From assembly GCA_021733925.1 (NCBI GenBank), contig JAIPJY010000041.1, forward strand, positions 1 through 63,725: 63,725 bases of DNA. Reading direction: 5' to 3'. Within the stretch, counting starts at the first letter, position 1; each line of letters starts with the position of its first letter. The notes below the pieces were generated by a model. The model saw only the letters and a list, made by a program, of their open reading frames with translations, was not told where the DNA came from and did not search any database. The stretch comes from Prosthecobacter sp. Its GTDB lineage: Bacteria; Verrucomicrobiota; Verrucomicrobiia; Verrucomicrobiales; Verrucomicrobiaceae. The position numbers and the translations under genes were made by a program. Below are positions 44,022 through 52,779 of this stretch, in pieces.

Positions 44022-45347
44022 ATGAAGCTCCCGCCCCACCTGCTCGACGAAATCATCCTCTCACTCGGAGAGGTGTTTGTGGGCAAACGGTATGCAGACA
44101 AAGTCATCGAGTTCACTTTCAAACGCCACCGCAAGTGGGGCAGCCGCGACCGCCGCATCTTCGCGGAGTCAATTTATGAATGCGTCCGCTGGTGGCGCTG
44201 GTTCTGGTACCTGGCCGGACTGCCGGACGAGGAGCACACACAGCCGGAAAACATCACCCCAGAGCGTCTGTGGCGCGTGTGGGCTGCCTACTGGATCTCC
44301 AACGGTCGTGACCTGCCCCAGGACGAAACCGCGCCCGAGGTGAAGCCAGATGACGTGCGCAAACGTGCCAAAGACGGTGCCTCTCCTGCCATCCGTGCTG
44401 CGATCCCAGACTGGCTGGAAGCCCGTGGCACTCGTGAACTTGGGGCCGCATGGCCTGCCCTGCGCGAGTCGCTGAACTTGCCTGCGGATGTGTTCATGCG
44501 CGTGAACACGATCAAAAATGATCGCCGCGCCCTGCGTGAGCGGCTGGGCCAGGAAGGCTACGAAACCGAAGCCGTCGATCAGGTGCCCAGCGCACTGCGC
44601 CTGAAACAGCGCGCGAATCTGTTCGGCACGGATTCCTACAAAGCCGGCCTGTTTGAAGTGCAGGACGCCGCATCCCAGCTCATCGCACCATTCCTCCAGC
44701 CCGAACCCGGCATGCGGGTCATCGATGCCTGTGCGGGTGGCGGCGGCAAGGCTCTCCACATGGCGGCGATCATGCGCAACAAAGGCCGCCTCCTCGCCCT
44801 CGACATCCATGCATGGAAACTCGCCGAACTCCGCAAACGCGCCTCACGCGCCGGCGTGGACATCATCGAAGCACGCGAAATCGAAGGCTCCAAGACCGTG
44901 AAACGCCTCGCGCAAAAAGCCGACCGTGTGCTGCTCGATGTCCCATGCTCCGGCATGGGCGTGCTGCGCCGCAATCCCGATGCGAAGTGGAAATTGAGCG
45001 ATGTCGAAATCGACCGCCTCATCGCCCTGCAGGCCGAAATTCTCGAAAGCTACAGCCGCATGGTCGCCCCCGGAGGCAAGCTCGTCTACGCCACCTGCAG
45101 CATCCTGCCGAGTGAGAATGAACTCCAAGTCCAGGCCTTCCTTGCCAAACACGGAGCCGACTGGACCCTCGAAGAAGAACTCCACCGCACGCCCGAAACC
45201 GGCGCATTCGATGGCTTTTACGCAGCCCGTTTGATGAGAAAAGCTGCCGAAAAGAATGACGACACCAAGGTGGCCGATGTCAAAGAAGCTCCGAATGTCA
45301 AAGAAGCTCCGAATGAGGAAGCTGTTCCGAATGCTCCAGGCGCTTAG
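44022..45347 (+). CDS. rsmB: 16S rRNA m5C methyltransferase, RsmB/NOP2 family
   Basis: A 441-aa enzyme. An N-terminal NusB-like helical region (DEIILSLGEVFVGKRYADKV) and a linker (RVNTIKNDRRALRERLGQEG) lead to a Rossmann methyltransferase. Motif I is VIDACAGGGGKALHMAAIM. Motif IV, DVPCSGMGVLRRNP (about residues 306-320), carries one catalytic Cys, and motif VI, YATCSILPSENE (about 358-369), carries the other. It adds a methyl group to a cytosine in rRNA. The tail after residue 405 is a low-complexity extension with tandem VKEAPN repeats that is not part of the enzyme fold. Whether it is RsmB itself or a paralogue in the RsmB/NOP family is not certain from sequence. Confidence 0.88.
   Translation: MKLPPHLLDEIILSLGEVFVGKRYADKVIEFTFKRHRKWGSRDRRIFAESIYECVRWWRWFWYLAGLPDEEHTQPENITPERLWRVWAAYWISNGRDLPQDETAPEVKPDDVRKRAKDGASPAIRAAIPDWLEARGTRELGAAWPALRESLNLPADVFMRVNTIKNDRRALRERLGQEGYETEAVDQVPSALRLKQRANLFGTDSYKAGLFEVQDAASQLIAPFLQPEPGMRVIDACAGGGGKALHMAAIMRNKGRLLALDIHAWKLAELRKRASRAGVDIIEAREIEGSKTVKRLAQKADRVLLDVPCSGMGVLRRNPDAKWKLSDVEIDRLIALQAEILESYSRMVAPGGKLVYATCSILPSENELQVQAFLAKHGADWTLEEELHRTPETGAFDGFYAARLMRKAAEKNDDTKVADVKEAPNVKEAPNEEAVPNAPGA
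45276..45329 (+). repeat. 18-bp tandem repeats at the rsmB 3' end
   Basis: Units begin at 45276 and 45294 and differ only at the first base; a diverged third begins at 45312. They encode VKEAPN-VKEAPN-EEAVPN. The number of units can change without affecting the frame. Confidence 0.85.
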
Positions 45348-45459
45348 GCCTTCGAGCTTCGGATTTCATTCGTCATTCGGGAATTCGACATTGATTCGCT
45401 GCGCTCACCCTTCGGGCTCCTTACGTTCGTCTGTCTCGCTTCGCTCGGCTCGTCATTTC

Positions 45460-45687
45460 CTAATGGCACCCACATCCCGTCCCACACGACCCGCCGCCAC
45501 TTGAGGCTTGGGAGCCGCCGCTGCTGCCGCCCATCATTCCCGTGCCGCCAATCGGCACCCGGCGAACAGGCTGCCCGCTGTCAGGATGCTGCGTGAGAGC
45601 GTTGTCCTTCATGCTCTGACGGATTTCAAAGCGCTTGGTGGGTTCGCCTTCAAACTGGGGGATGGTTTCGTAAACGTAGGTGGGCAT
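45460..45687 (-). CDS. FmdB-like small protein lacking the zinc CxxC pairs, Cys-rich C-terminus
   Basis: A 75-aa protein from the ATG at 45687. The start MPTYVYETI and the following FEGEPTKRFEIRQSMKDNAL match FmdB-family regulatory/zinc-ribbon proteins (usually MPTYxYxCxxCGxxFE...). Here the N-terminal cysteines are replaced (ETIPQFEGEP). The later part keeps the family's HPDSGQPVRRVP, where CPxC would precede. The C-terminus is Gly/Ser-rich and ends SCGTGCGCH, as in many FmdB tails. It lies between rsmB (convergent) and the MFS terminator. Its function is unknown. Confidence 0.7.
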   Translation of the reverse strand: MPTYVYETIPQFEGEPTKRFEIRQSMKDNALTQHPDSGQPVRRVPIGGTGMMGGSSGGSQASSGGGSCGTGCGCH

Positions 45688-45750
45688 AATCAAAAATGCG
45701 GTTGTGCGAAGTACGAATGCCGAATGATTGAAGCTGTGCAAGGCGGGAAA

Positions 45751-45780
45751 TAAAAACGGCGTCCCGGTAAGGGGACGCCG
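45751..45780 (-). terminator. Rho-independent terminator of the first MFS gene
   Basis: On the minus strand, CGGCGTCCC and GGGACGCCG (9-bp stem, 6-base loop; plus-strand 45757-45780) are followed by TTTTTA. It lies 24 bp beyond the MFS stop at 45804. Confidence 0.92.
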
Positions 45781-45803
45781 CGTGGAAGAGTTGAAGAGGT
45801 GGA

Positions 45804-47372
45804 TTAGCCTTCGCCGGGGCCTTCAACGCCACCCGCAATCTGTTCACCACTGACGTGCAGGGCCTTGTAGCCTCCCGTCGCCTTGAAGTAAAAGATCAGC
45901 AGCAGGTAGAGGACAGCCATGACCGCCGGCACTGCTGCGGTGACTTTGAGCGCCATACGGCCGCCTTCAAGAGTGGCTGCCGTGACGGGTTTTGCATCAG
46001 CTACACTTGTCGCCTTGGCTGCTTCCCACCATTTGGCGAGGTTTTCGTGGTTCTTGTCAGTTTTACCTTCTTTGGCAAGAACCGCTCCTACGTTGGCAAG
46101 TTCCTTTCCTTCATCTGAAAGCACGCCGACTTTGGCACCGTCGAGGCCTTTGATCTCGGGAAGGAACAAGAACCCCTTGGGCTCCGCCACGGCATAGCGT
46201 GCGTAGGTTTCAGGAGCCTTCGCTTCAAGGTTCTTCGTGGCAAAGTAGTCCTGCTTGTAGCCGATGGCGGGTCCACCGAGCAAACCGGCGGAAAGCATGC
46301 CCATGCCGCCCATCAATCCGATGGCGACGGCACCACCTTTGGGAAAGCGCTCAGAGGTAACCGCCAGCATCGTGGGCCAGAGGAAGGTTTTGCCGCAGGC
46401 ATAGACGGTTGCTGCCACCACGCACATCACGACGCCCTCGGCATTTCCAAGCATCGTCAGGCCGATCGCCCCCAGCACGCCGCTGACAAACAGCAGGCCC
46501 AGTGGCGAAATGGAGTGAACGATTGGTCCGGCCACAAAGCGCAGCGCAAACATCAGCGTGGAGGTATAAACGAAGAGCTTCAGACCATTGGCAGGGCTGG
46601 CCATGATGGTTCCGGTGATCTTGGAAATCCAGGAATCGGTGCCCAGTTCCACATAACCGACCAAAGCGTGAATCACCAGCAGGACGATGAACAGCGGGGC
46701 AATGACCGAGCCAATCATCTGGCCCACGGTGACACCGGCTGAAGCAGCTTCGGATTTGGGGAATTTCTGCCCGAGCAGCATCACTCCGTAAAGGATCACG
46801 GGGATGAGGAAGAGGGACATTTGAATTTTCCAATCCACGGCTGCCGAGAGCACCTTGCCAGCCTCATCCACTTTGGCCGACATGAACGTCGAGGCAAGAC
46901 CACCCAGCACCAAGCCCGCAGGCCAGCCTGCATGCAGGATGTTCAGGTAATGAGTCTTGTTGTTCGGAAAGAGCGTGGCGGTCAGGGGGTTGACCACCGC
47001 CTCGCAGACGCCGTTGCCGATGGCGAAAATGAACATCGCGCTGAAGAGGCACCAATAGGCGGCGTCTTTTCCGCCAGAGGCAAAAAACGCAGGGGTGGCC
47101 AGGGTCAGAACTGCAGAAACGAAGTGCAGCACAAACGCCGCAATCATCAGTTTACCATAGCCAATTTTGTCCGCGAACAGGCTGGTCACGATGATGACAA
47201 GGCCAAATCCCGTCAAACCACCTCCAGTGATCGTTCCCAGTTCAGTCATGGTAAATCCAAACTGCTCGGCCCACTGGCCCAAGATGCCTCCACGGACAGA
47301 AAAGCCGACGCCCGCGGCAAGAATGGCCATGAATCCGGCCCAGAGAAGTCTCATTCGATTAGTTTCGCTCAT
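45804..47372 (-). CDS. MFS transporter (paralogue A)
   Basis: A 522-aa major facilitator with about 12 spans. The N-terminal half has LLWAGFMAILAAGVGFSVRG, the loop FADKIGYGKL and the motif GNGVCEAVVNPLTATLFPNN followed by KTHYLNILHAGWPAGLVLGG, which is shared almost exactly with the neighbouring transporter. Helix 5/6 motifs resemble FucP-like sugar transporters. Between the last two helices is a loop of about 105 polar residues (from about 380 to 485). It is probably periplasmic and unusual for the family. The substrate is unknown; sugar or a sugar acid is a guess from family resemblance. It has its own terminator and lies about 100 bp after paralogue B. Confidence 0.85.
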   Translation of the reverse strand: MSETNRMRLLWAGFMAILAAGVGFSVRGGILGQWAEQFGFTMTELGTITGGGLTGFGLVIIVTSLFADKIGYGKLMIAAFVLHFVSAVLTLATPAFFASGGKDAAYWCLFSAMFIFAIGNGVCEAVVNPLTATLFPNNKTHYLNILHAGWPAGLVLGGLASTFMSAKVDEAGKVLSAAVDWKIQMSLFLIPVILYGVMLLGQKFPKSEAASAGVTVGQMIGSVIAPLFIVLLVIHALVGYVELGTDSWISKITGTIMASPANGLKLFVYTSTLMFALRFVAGPIVHSISPLGLLFVSGVLGAIGLTMLGNAEGVVMCVVAATVYACGKTFLWPTMLAVTSERFPKGGAVAIGLMGGMGMLSAGLLGGPAIGYKQDYFATKNLEAKAPETYARYAVAEPKGFLFLPEIKGLDGAKVGVLSDEGKELANVGAVLAKEGKTDKNHENLAKWWEAAKATSVADAKPVTAATLEGGRMALKVTAAVPAVMAVLYLLLIFYFKATGGYKALHVSGEQIAGGVEGPGEG

Positions 47373-47415
47373 AGATGGTGCGTGATGCTGATGTTGATGC
47401 TGGTTTTGATGTGAC

Positions 47416-47460
47416 GTGAAAAATACAGGGCGGCGGCCCGTGAGGACAGCCGCCCCGTAT
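47416..47460 (-). terminator. Terminator between the two MFS genes
   Basis: A hairpin ATACAGGGCGGC (47423-47434) with GCCGCCCCGTAT (49-60 of the same block), 12 bp with one mismatch, followed on the minus strand by a T run (ATTTTTC). It lies 16 bp past the stop of the second MFS gene. Each paralogue therefore ends its own transcript. Confidence 0.85.
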
Positions 47461-47475
47461 GGAAGGGGAGTCTTG

Positions 47476-49059
47476 TTAGTGAGCGGCGTTGATGTCTACT
47501 GCTTTATAACCACCGCGCGATTTGAAGTAGAAGAACATGGCCAGGTAGCAGGCGAGCATGAAGGTCGGGAACATGGCCATCCGGCCCAGGGCGGTGAACT
47601 GGCCCCCCTTGGTGGCGTCAGCGATCAGAGCCTTGTCGGCTTCGGCGGTGACTGCGGCAGCCTTGACGGGATCGACCGCTTTGTAGGGGCCCAGCACGTA
47701 GCTCTTGTCCACGGTGATCTGCTGCACCAGCGCCGGGTTCTTGTCGGCGATGAGCTTGGCGGTGGTGTCTTCCTGCAGGCTGCCAATGAAGGGGAAACCG
47801 AGAATGCCGACCGCCAGCATGCCGATGCCGGAGATGGCATTGAGCGTGAGGGCGCCGCCTTTGGGGCTCTGCTCTGCCGTGATGCCCAGCATGGTGGGCC
47901 AGAAGAAGGTTTTGCCCAAAGCATAGAGAGTGGCTGCGGCAAAGATCGCAAACAGTCCGGAATTGCCGGTGAAGGACAATGCGGTGAGGCCTGCGATGGC
48001 GAGGACGGCGCTGATGACCAGCAGGCCGATGGCCGAGAACTTGTGGACGATCGGTCCCGCGAAGAATCGCAGAACCATCATGATGGCGGAGGTGTAAACC
48101 AGCACGAAGCCAGGGTTTTTGCCGGCTGCTTCCATGGGCTTTTCCATGAGACCGCTGATCCAGCCGTCCGTACCGATTTCCGTCGTGGCCAGCGGCATCA
48201 TGATGACGATCATGAAGGCAAGCAGCGGACGGCCAAAGCTCTTGGTGATGACGCCAAAGATGATGGCGACAATGGCGGTGTAGATCCACTTGGCGTTGGC
48301 ATTGAAGAAGATGGCCTTCAATTCGGGCACCTGATCAAGCTGGGCGAAAATCAGCGCAAAGGCGACGAAAGCACCAAAGACGCCCAGTTCCTTCAACATA
48401 TCGACATAACCGACGCCAGCAGCTTCGCGCTCGTTCTTGGGGAACTTCGCTCCGAGCAGCATGAAGAGATAAACGACGGCGGGTGCCAGCACCAGGCCCA
48501 GCACAATGCGCCAGTCGCCAGTCTTTGCGACATCAGCGAGTGAGATGGTGGCAAGACCGCCGATCACCAGACCGCCAGGCCAGCCAGCGTGGAGGATGTT
48601 CAGCCATTTGGTCTTGTCCTTGCTGAACATGGTGGCGACAACCGGATTGATGAAGGCTTCCACGGTGCCGTTCCCGAGGCCAAGAATCACGCTGCCCCAG
48701 TAAAGCAGGTTGAAGGCGCTTTTCTGCCCCGCCACCAGCGCATCACCGGTCACACCCTGAATGGCGCTGTAGGCCATGAATGCCATGGCGGCGTAAATGA
48801 GATAGCTCAGGAAGGAGAACAGCATGGCGATTTTATATCCGATGCGGTCGATGATGAGGCTCCAAAGGATGATGGAGATGGCAAACGGCCAGATGCCGGC
48901 CCCTTTGAGTGCGCCGATGGTGCCTTTGTCGATGTTGAGATCGATGCCCAAACGCACATCACAGAGATACATGCGTGAAAAGAACGCATACGAGGTGGTG
49001 ATCAGGGCGATGAAACAGCCCCAAAACAAGGCCATGGAGGGTTTGCCGTCGTTACTCAT
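47476..49059 (-). CDS. MFS transporter (paralogue B)
   Basis: A 527-aa major facilitator, clearly a paralogue of its neighbour: GNGTVEAFINPVVATMFSKD and KTKWLNILHAGWPGGLVIGG align with the same motifs there. The N-terminus SNDGKPSMALFWGCFIALIT starts the first helix and DRIGYKIAMLFS is the 2/3 loop. A polar insertion of about 75 residues (LQEDTTAKLIADKNPALVQQ... to ALIADATKGGQF) again precedes the last helix, shorter than in paralogue A. The pair looks like a tandem duplication that diverged in this loop. No catabolic genes flank it to hint at a substrate. Confidence 0.85.
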   Translation of the reverse strand: MSNDGKPSMALFWGCFIALITTSYAFFSRMYLCDVRLGIDLNIDKGTIGALKGAGIWPFAISIILWSLIIDRIGYKIAMLFSFLSYLIYAAMAFMAYSAIQGVTGDALVAGQKSAFNLLYWGSVILGLGNGTVEAFINPVVATMFSKDKTKWLNILHAGWPGGLVIGGLATISLADVAKTGDWRIVLGLVLAPAVVYLFMLLGAKFPKNEREAAGVGYVDMLKELGVFGAFVAFALIFAQLDQVPELKAIFFNANAKWIYTAIVAIIFGVITKSFGRPLLAFMIVIMMPLATTEIGTDGWISGLMEKPMEAAGKNPGFVLVYTSAIMMVLRFFAGPIVHKFSAIGLLVISAVLAIAGLTALSFTGNSGLFAIFAAATLYALGKTFFWPTMLGITAEQSPKGGALTLNAISGIGMLAVGILGFPFIGSLQEDTTAKLIADKNPALVQQITVDKSYVLGPYKAVDPVKAAAVTAEADKALIADATKGGQFTALGRMAMFPTFMLACYLAMFFYFKSRGGYKAVDINAAH

Positions 49060-49309
49060 GAGGTGATTGCGTGTGGGTTGGGATGATTATCGGGAACGGG
49101 CGTGTTTTAGGTGCCACGCCTTCGTGCGACAAGGAAAAAGTGTTCTCAAGGCTGAGAAGTCGCCAGAACGCGCAGCGGAAAGGTCCGCAAATCGTGTCCC
49201 GGAACTGACCTTTGCGGTGAGCGCTTTCGGGAGGGCGCCATGTTATCGCTTCGCAGTTGTGCGATCTTGCAATGGATCCATGCGTCCTCTTCGAAAGCGT
49301 CAAACGCTC
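49060..49309. other. Intergenic region upstream of MFS paralogue B
   Basis: 250 bp between the MFS start and the aldo-keto reductase end, both minus strand. No credible gene or clear hairpin was seen. It must hold the MFS promoter. Confidence 0.4.
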
Positions 49310-50350
49310 CTACAACCTCCTCAATCCATCCTCCGTCATCGCGCACGGGATCGCTTCATCAATTTCATTGATGCGGGCCAGCGTCTCATCACTCAGCACC
49401 AGATCGGCAGCAGCGAGGCTTTCATTCAACTGCGCCACCGTCGTCGCACCCACAATCGTGGAGGCCACAAAGTCATGCTGCTTGCTCCAGGCCAGCGCCA
49501 AAGCCGTCACGCTCACGCCCAGATCAGCCGCAATCACCTGCAGCCGCGCGGTCGTCTCAAGGCTGCGTTCATTGACGAAGCGCGCCGCCATCTTCTTCTG
49601 GCGCGGGCCGCCGTTCTGAATGTAGTCGGTGAATCGCGCCCCTTTCGGCAGGGCACCACCGTTGTACTTGCCGCAAAGCACGCCACCACCAAGGGGCGAG
49701 TAGGGCAGCAGGCTCACACCTTCCTTCCGGCATACCTGTGCCAGCTCGCTCTCGCAGCGGCGGTTGATCAGGGAGAAATTATTCTGCACCGTGGCCATGC
49801 GTGCCAGGCCGTGCTTCTCCGCCTCCCAGAGATTTTTCATCACACCCCAGCAGGTTTCATTGCTGCTACCCCATGCCCGAATCTTGCCCTGATCAACGAG
49901 ATCAGTCAGCGCTCCGAGCGTCTCCTCCTGCTGCATCCCGTGGTCCGGCCAATGCGTCTGATACAGGTCGATGTAATCCGTCTGCAGCCGTTGCAGGCTG
50001 TCCTCGCACGCCTGAAAAATCTGCCGGCGATCCAGCGCCGTGAACCCACCACGCACCGGCGGCCGGAACCAGCCATGCCCCGGCCCTGTGACCTTCGAAG
50101 CAATGATGATCTCCCCACGCTTCTGCCCCTTGAGCCACTTGCCCACGATCTGCTCCGTCACCCCAAACAACTCCGCACTCGGTGGTACCGGATACAGCTC
50201 AGCCGTGTCAAAAAAGTCGATCCCCGCCTCAAGCGCCCGGTCCATGATTCCAAAAGACGTTCCCTCATCAGCCTGCAGGCCAAAAGTCATGGTTCCCATG
50301 CAGATGTCCGTGACGACGATGCCAGTACGGCCAAGGCGGTTGCGTTTCAT
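49310..50350 (-). CDS. Aldo/keto reductase (Tas-like)
   Basis: A 346-aa NADPH-dependent aldo/keto reductase with a TIM barrel. The catalytic tetrad is visible: Asp48 and Tyr53 in DFFDTAELY, Lys85 in IIASK and His132 in YQTHW. The segment ELYPVPP with [12 protein letters not shown] is typical of the Tas/YghZ branch. The cofactor end has [18 protein letters not shown]. It is complete in length, cytoplasmic and a single gene. The substrate is unknown. Confidence 0.93.
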   Translation of the reverse strand: MKRNRLGRTGIVVTDICMGTMTFGLQADEGTSFGIMDRALEAGIDFFDTAELYPVPPSAELFGVTEQIVGKWLKGQKRGEIIIASKVTGPGHGWFRPPVRGGFTALDRRQIFQACEDSLQRLQTDYIDLYQTHWPDHGMQQEETLGALTDLVDQGKIRAWGSSNETCWGVMKNLWEAEKHGLARMATVQNNFSLINRRCESELAQVCRKEGVSLLPYSPLGGGVLCGKYNGGALPKGARFTDYIQNGGPRQKKMAARFVNERSLETTARLQVIAADLGVSVTALALAWSKQHDFVASTIVGATTVAQLNESLAAADLVLSDETLARINEIDEAIPCAMTEDGLRRL

Positions 50351-50437
50351 AAGTCGCGGATGCTAGCAGCGAAGGGCGGCGAGCCAAGAGCAAAGCGCCT
50401 TTGTTCGCCATTACTTGGTCGTTGCATCAGTCATGGC

Positions 50438-50896
50438 TCAAACATGAATTGAGAGTCTTCCATACTCTGGTGCATCAATCACCGTGAATGAATGGCGTCT
50501 GTCGTCGTACATGTACTCACAGATCGGCTGGTCGCCAGAAAGAAGAGCCTCATGCATGTCGCGGTGGGCTCTACTGCGATAAGGCTCATATGCAATTATG
50601 ACAGAACTGGTGGAGATAGGGAGCGGCTCTCTGAGAATCCCAGCCGCACCTCCCATGTAGTAAAACGACGCGGGAGACACTGGGAGAAGGAGAACCGAAG
50701 CAATCTGCTCAAGCTCGTTCTCAATGCCGACTGGCGAATGGAGCTCGTGGCGATGAAGAAGACGAACCAATCGGACTCTGGCCTGCTCGGTTACAATATC
50801 AGCGTAATGCTGGATTGCAAAATGGTCCCATTCATGCGCATCAGTAGCACCGGACGCAAACCTGCGGACGAAGCTGGCAAACTCGGGGCGAGTCAT
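50438..50896 (-). CDS. Hypothetical protein, third gene of a coupled three-gene set
   Basis: A 152-aa soluble protein that I do not recognise. The first 60 residues are helical (FASFVRRFASGATDAHEWDH; IVTEQARVRLVRLLHRHELH). The C-terminal half has strands and several Tyr/Arg (YEPYRSRAHRDMHEALLSGD, YMYDDRRHSFTVIDAPEYGR). Its ATG overlaps the DUF2071 stop by 3 bases, so it is translated with that gene. Codon use looks like that of its neighbours. Confidence 0.6.
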   Translation of the reverse strand: MTRPEFASFVRRFASGATDAHEWDHFAIQHYADIVTEQARVRLVRLLHRHELHSPVGIENELEQIASVLLLPVSPASFYYMGGAAGILREPLPISTSSVIIAYEPYRSRAHRDMHEALLSGDQPICEYMYDDRRHSFTVIDAPEYGRLSIHV

Positions 50897-51669
50897 GGAG
50901 AGAGGCGATCAAAGTTAGCCGTTCGTTCGGTAATCATATCCGCCTCTCCATGCCATTGATGGGTGAGGTCGCGCATGAGGAGCGCGTGGTCAAAGGTGAC
51001 ACTGCCTTCGGGAAAAACCGACTCGTCGGCAAAGAAGGAGGACTCGACCTGCTCGACTGCGAGCGGACGCACCTGCCAATAGTCAGTCTCAAGCCGAATG
51101 CCATCAAGCCGGCAGCAATCACGAGTAACGGAGTAACCCACGCTGCCACTCTCAAAGAAGGCGGACGATTCGGCCAGCGACTCGAAGCACGAAGACTCTG
51201 GAAACGAATCACTCTCGTGTCCGTGAAGCTGAACCGCCATGTGTCCGTCACGAGAGCGAACCGCCATGGAAATGTGGGAGCCGTCGTCGGTCACGTCGAA
51301 ATCCGCCAGGTGATGCTCCCCCGGAAAAATCCGGCCTCCCGCGAAATGGTTGAGCCATGAGCCAGTGTCGCGGCGCGGGATGAACACACCCTCACGCGCT
51401 TCACCAGAAGGATCGTCCCACAGCACGGCGATGAGGTGGGCCGCGTTCTCGCTGGAGATGCCGCAGAAGCGCGGAAGCCATGCGGGGCGAACCTGCTCAA
51501 GCCGGATCAGACAGATCCCAGCAATCGCGTAGCCACCGTGCAGCTTGGGACGAAAAGGCGGCGGCAGAAAGCGACCCATCACCTCCGCGTCCACCCGGAA
51601 GTTAACGAGCATCCTGCGACGAATCAAACCGTGGATGACTGGAAGGCGCATGGTTGAAACGGCAGGCAT
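50893..51669 (-). CDS. DUF2071 (YqjF-like) protein
   Basis: A 258-aa protein from the ATG at 51669, which overlaps the stop of the upstream gene by one base; the open frame continues upstream but lies inside that gene. Features of DUF2071 (acetoacetate-decarboxylase-like fold) are RMLVNFRVDAEVMGRFLPPP, GGYAIAGICLIRLEQVRPAW, RDTGSWLNHFAGGRIFPGEH and FFADESVFPEGSVTFDHALL. The family function is unknown. It is the middle gene of three coupled genes (HExxH protein, DUF2071, unknown). Confidence 0.82.
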   Translation of the reverse strand: MPAVSTMRLPVIHGLIRRRMLVNFRVDAEVMGRFLPPPFRPKLHGGYAIAGICLIRLEQVRPAWLPRFCGISSENAAHLIAVLWDDPSGEAREGVFIPRRDTGSWLNHFAGGRIFPGEHHLADFDVTDDGSHISMAVRSRDGHMAVQLHGHESDSFPESSCFESLAESSAFFESGSVGYSVTRDCCRLDGIRLETDYWQVRPLAVEQVESSFFADESVFPEGSVTFDHALLMRDLTHQWHGEADMITERTANFDRLSP

Positions 51670-52151
51670 TAGAGCTCCGCATGGCGAAGAGCCTCGGACG
51701 TGAGAATGGCTTCCTGCTCCATCGGTGCATCTGGATAGCCGATGGTAAGGCACTCGTGCAAATACTGCCTCAGGAACGCGCCGAAACTGCCACAACGCTC
51801 ATACTGTGCGGTGTGGACCAACTCGTGAGCGACGAGAAAACGGTCGCCCACGAAATCGCTGCGGACAAAGATGCCGTAGCGCAGCGCGAGCCCGGCGGTG
51901 AATGGACTGATAAGCGCAGTAGCCTCTCCTGCCGCACGCAAAACGGGATGCTCTGGTGTTGGAATGGATGCGACAGCCAGCAAGCGAACCTGCTCAGGAT
52001 GGGCGACACCCACTCGCTGCGCATCGGACACTTGAGCAGGCGAAAGACAAACGCCCGAGGCAAGAATGTGCGCCTCCTGCTGCTCCGCCCAGTCTGCAGC
52101 CAACGGCAAAAGCTCCTCGAATTGTTCTGGACTGAGAATGCTTTCGTTCAT
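51669..52151 (-). CDS. Small putative zinc-metallopeptidase-like protein (HExxH)
   Basis: A 160-aa protein with no signal peptide. The central motif HELVHTAQYERCGSFGAFLR contains HExxH (His-Glu-Leu-Val-His) within a helix, followed by the Gln/Tyr pattern seen in DUF4157-like proteins ('HELaHvvQq'). An upstream strand GIFVRSDFVGDRFLVA fits the edge strand before such a helix. The third ligand may be one of the later Glu residues (LHECLT). At 160 aa it is a minimal domain. It leads a coupled operon with DUF2071. Confidence 0.6.
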   Translation of the reverse strand: MNESILSPEQFEELLPLAADWAEQQEAHILASGVCLSPAQVSDAQRVGVAHPEQVRLLAVASIPTPEHPVLRAAGEATALISPFTAGLALRYGIFVRSDFVGDRFLVAHELVHTAQYERCGSFGAFLRQYLHECLTIGYPDAPMEQEAILTSEALRHAEL

Positions 52152-52416
52152 GGGAGAGGCGCAGCGAATTCTGACTATGCAAGCTCAGCCAACGCGCCGG
52201 GCCGCGCAAGATGAAGTTCGATGCTGCAGCGCTAGGTCAGGTCCTTGCGGGGCCGACGGGAGGTGGGCAGAACAGCAGCCCTGCTGTGATGCACGTCCTG
52301 CCCCGGCTAAATTCATCTCGACAAGTTCCTCAAAATCGTGGCATACCTGCAAAACAAACACTCTGCACCTTCCTGCCCGACCACATAAAGACCGCTTGAA
52401 AACGCTCTAAAAAACC
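52152..52416. other. Intergenic region upstream of the HExxH gene
   Basis: 265 bp between divergent genes. It is GC-rich and may form several hairpins, such as CAGCAGCCCTGCTG (about 52271-52284). No RNA family or gene could be supported. Confidence 0.4.
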
Positions 52417-52629
52417 ATGCGCATTCTCTGCATCTGCTGCTCGCTTCTTTTGTGCACAGGTCCGGTTTCAGGATGTGCCACGACTCAGCGCAGTTCTTCA
52501 TATTCGCAGGGGGCGGACGGAACGGAAGATGAAATGTCGGGCGCAAAAAAAATTGGCTGTTGTTGTCTGGGGATTCTCATGGACTGTTTTTACAGTCTAT
52601 GCGGGAGTGGCTATTCGTTTTCCCCATAA
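52417..52629 (+). CDS. Small candidate lipoprotein, Cys-rich
   Basis: A 70-aa frame with a lipoprotein-like leader: MRILCICCSLLLCTGPVSGC ends in a lipobox-like VSGC. The remainder is Ser-rich and then Cys/Gly-rich (KKIGCCCLGILMDCFYSLCG). Nothing in it is recognisable, there is no good ribosome site (AAAAAACC before the ATG), and it may not be real. It lies between the divergent HExxH gene and the convergent smpB. Confidence 0.35.
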   Translation: MRILCICCSLLLCTGPVSGCATTQRSSSYSQGADGTEDEMSGAKKIGCCCLGILMDCFYSLCGSGYSFSP

Positions 52630-52779
52630 GGACACGAGTGTTCACTGGCCGATCATTTGCAGCAGCGCAGCAGGCTTGGTTGCCGTTAGTTCGCCTCCTG
52701 CTGTTCACTACTGAGCTTCTCTCATCAGACTCAACGCGCCGCCGATTACCCGTCCAGCCTGACAACTCACAATCCAATC

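Noticed and set aside
52230-52325. GGTCAGGTCC followed by CAGCAGCC, resembling parts of bacterial SRP RNA
   Set aside because: The GGAA tetraloop between the two halves is missing, the halves are about 30 nt apart instead of about 4-8, and no terminator follows.
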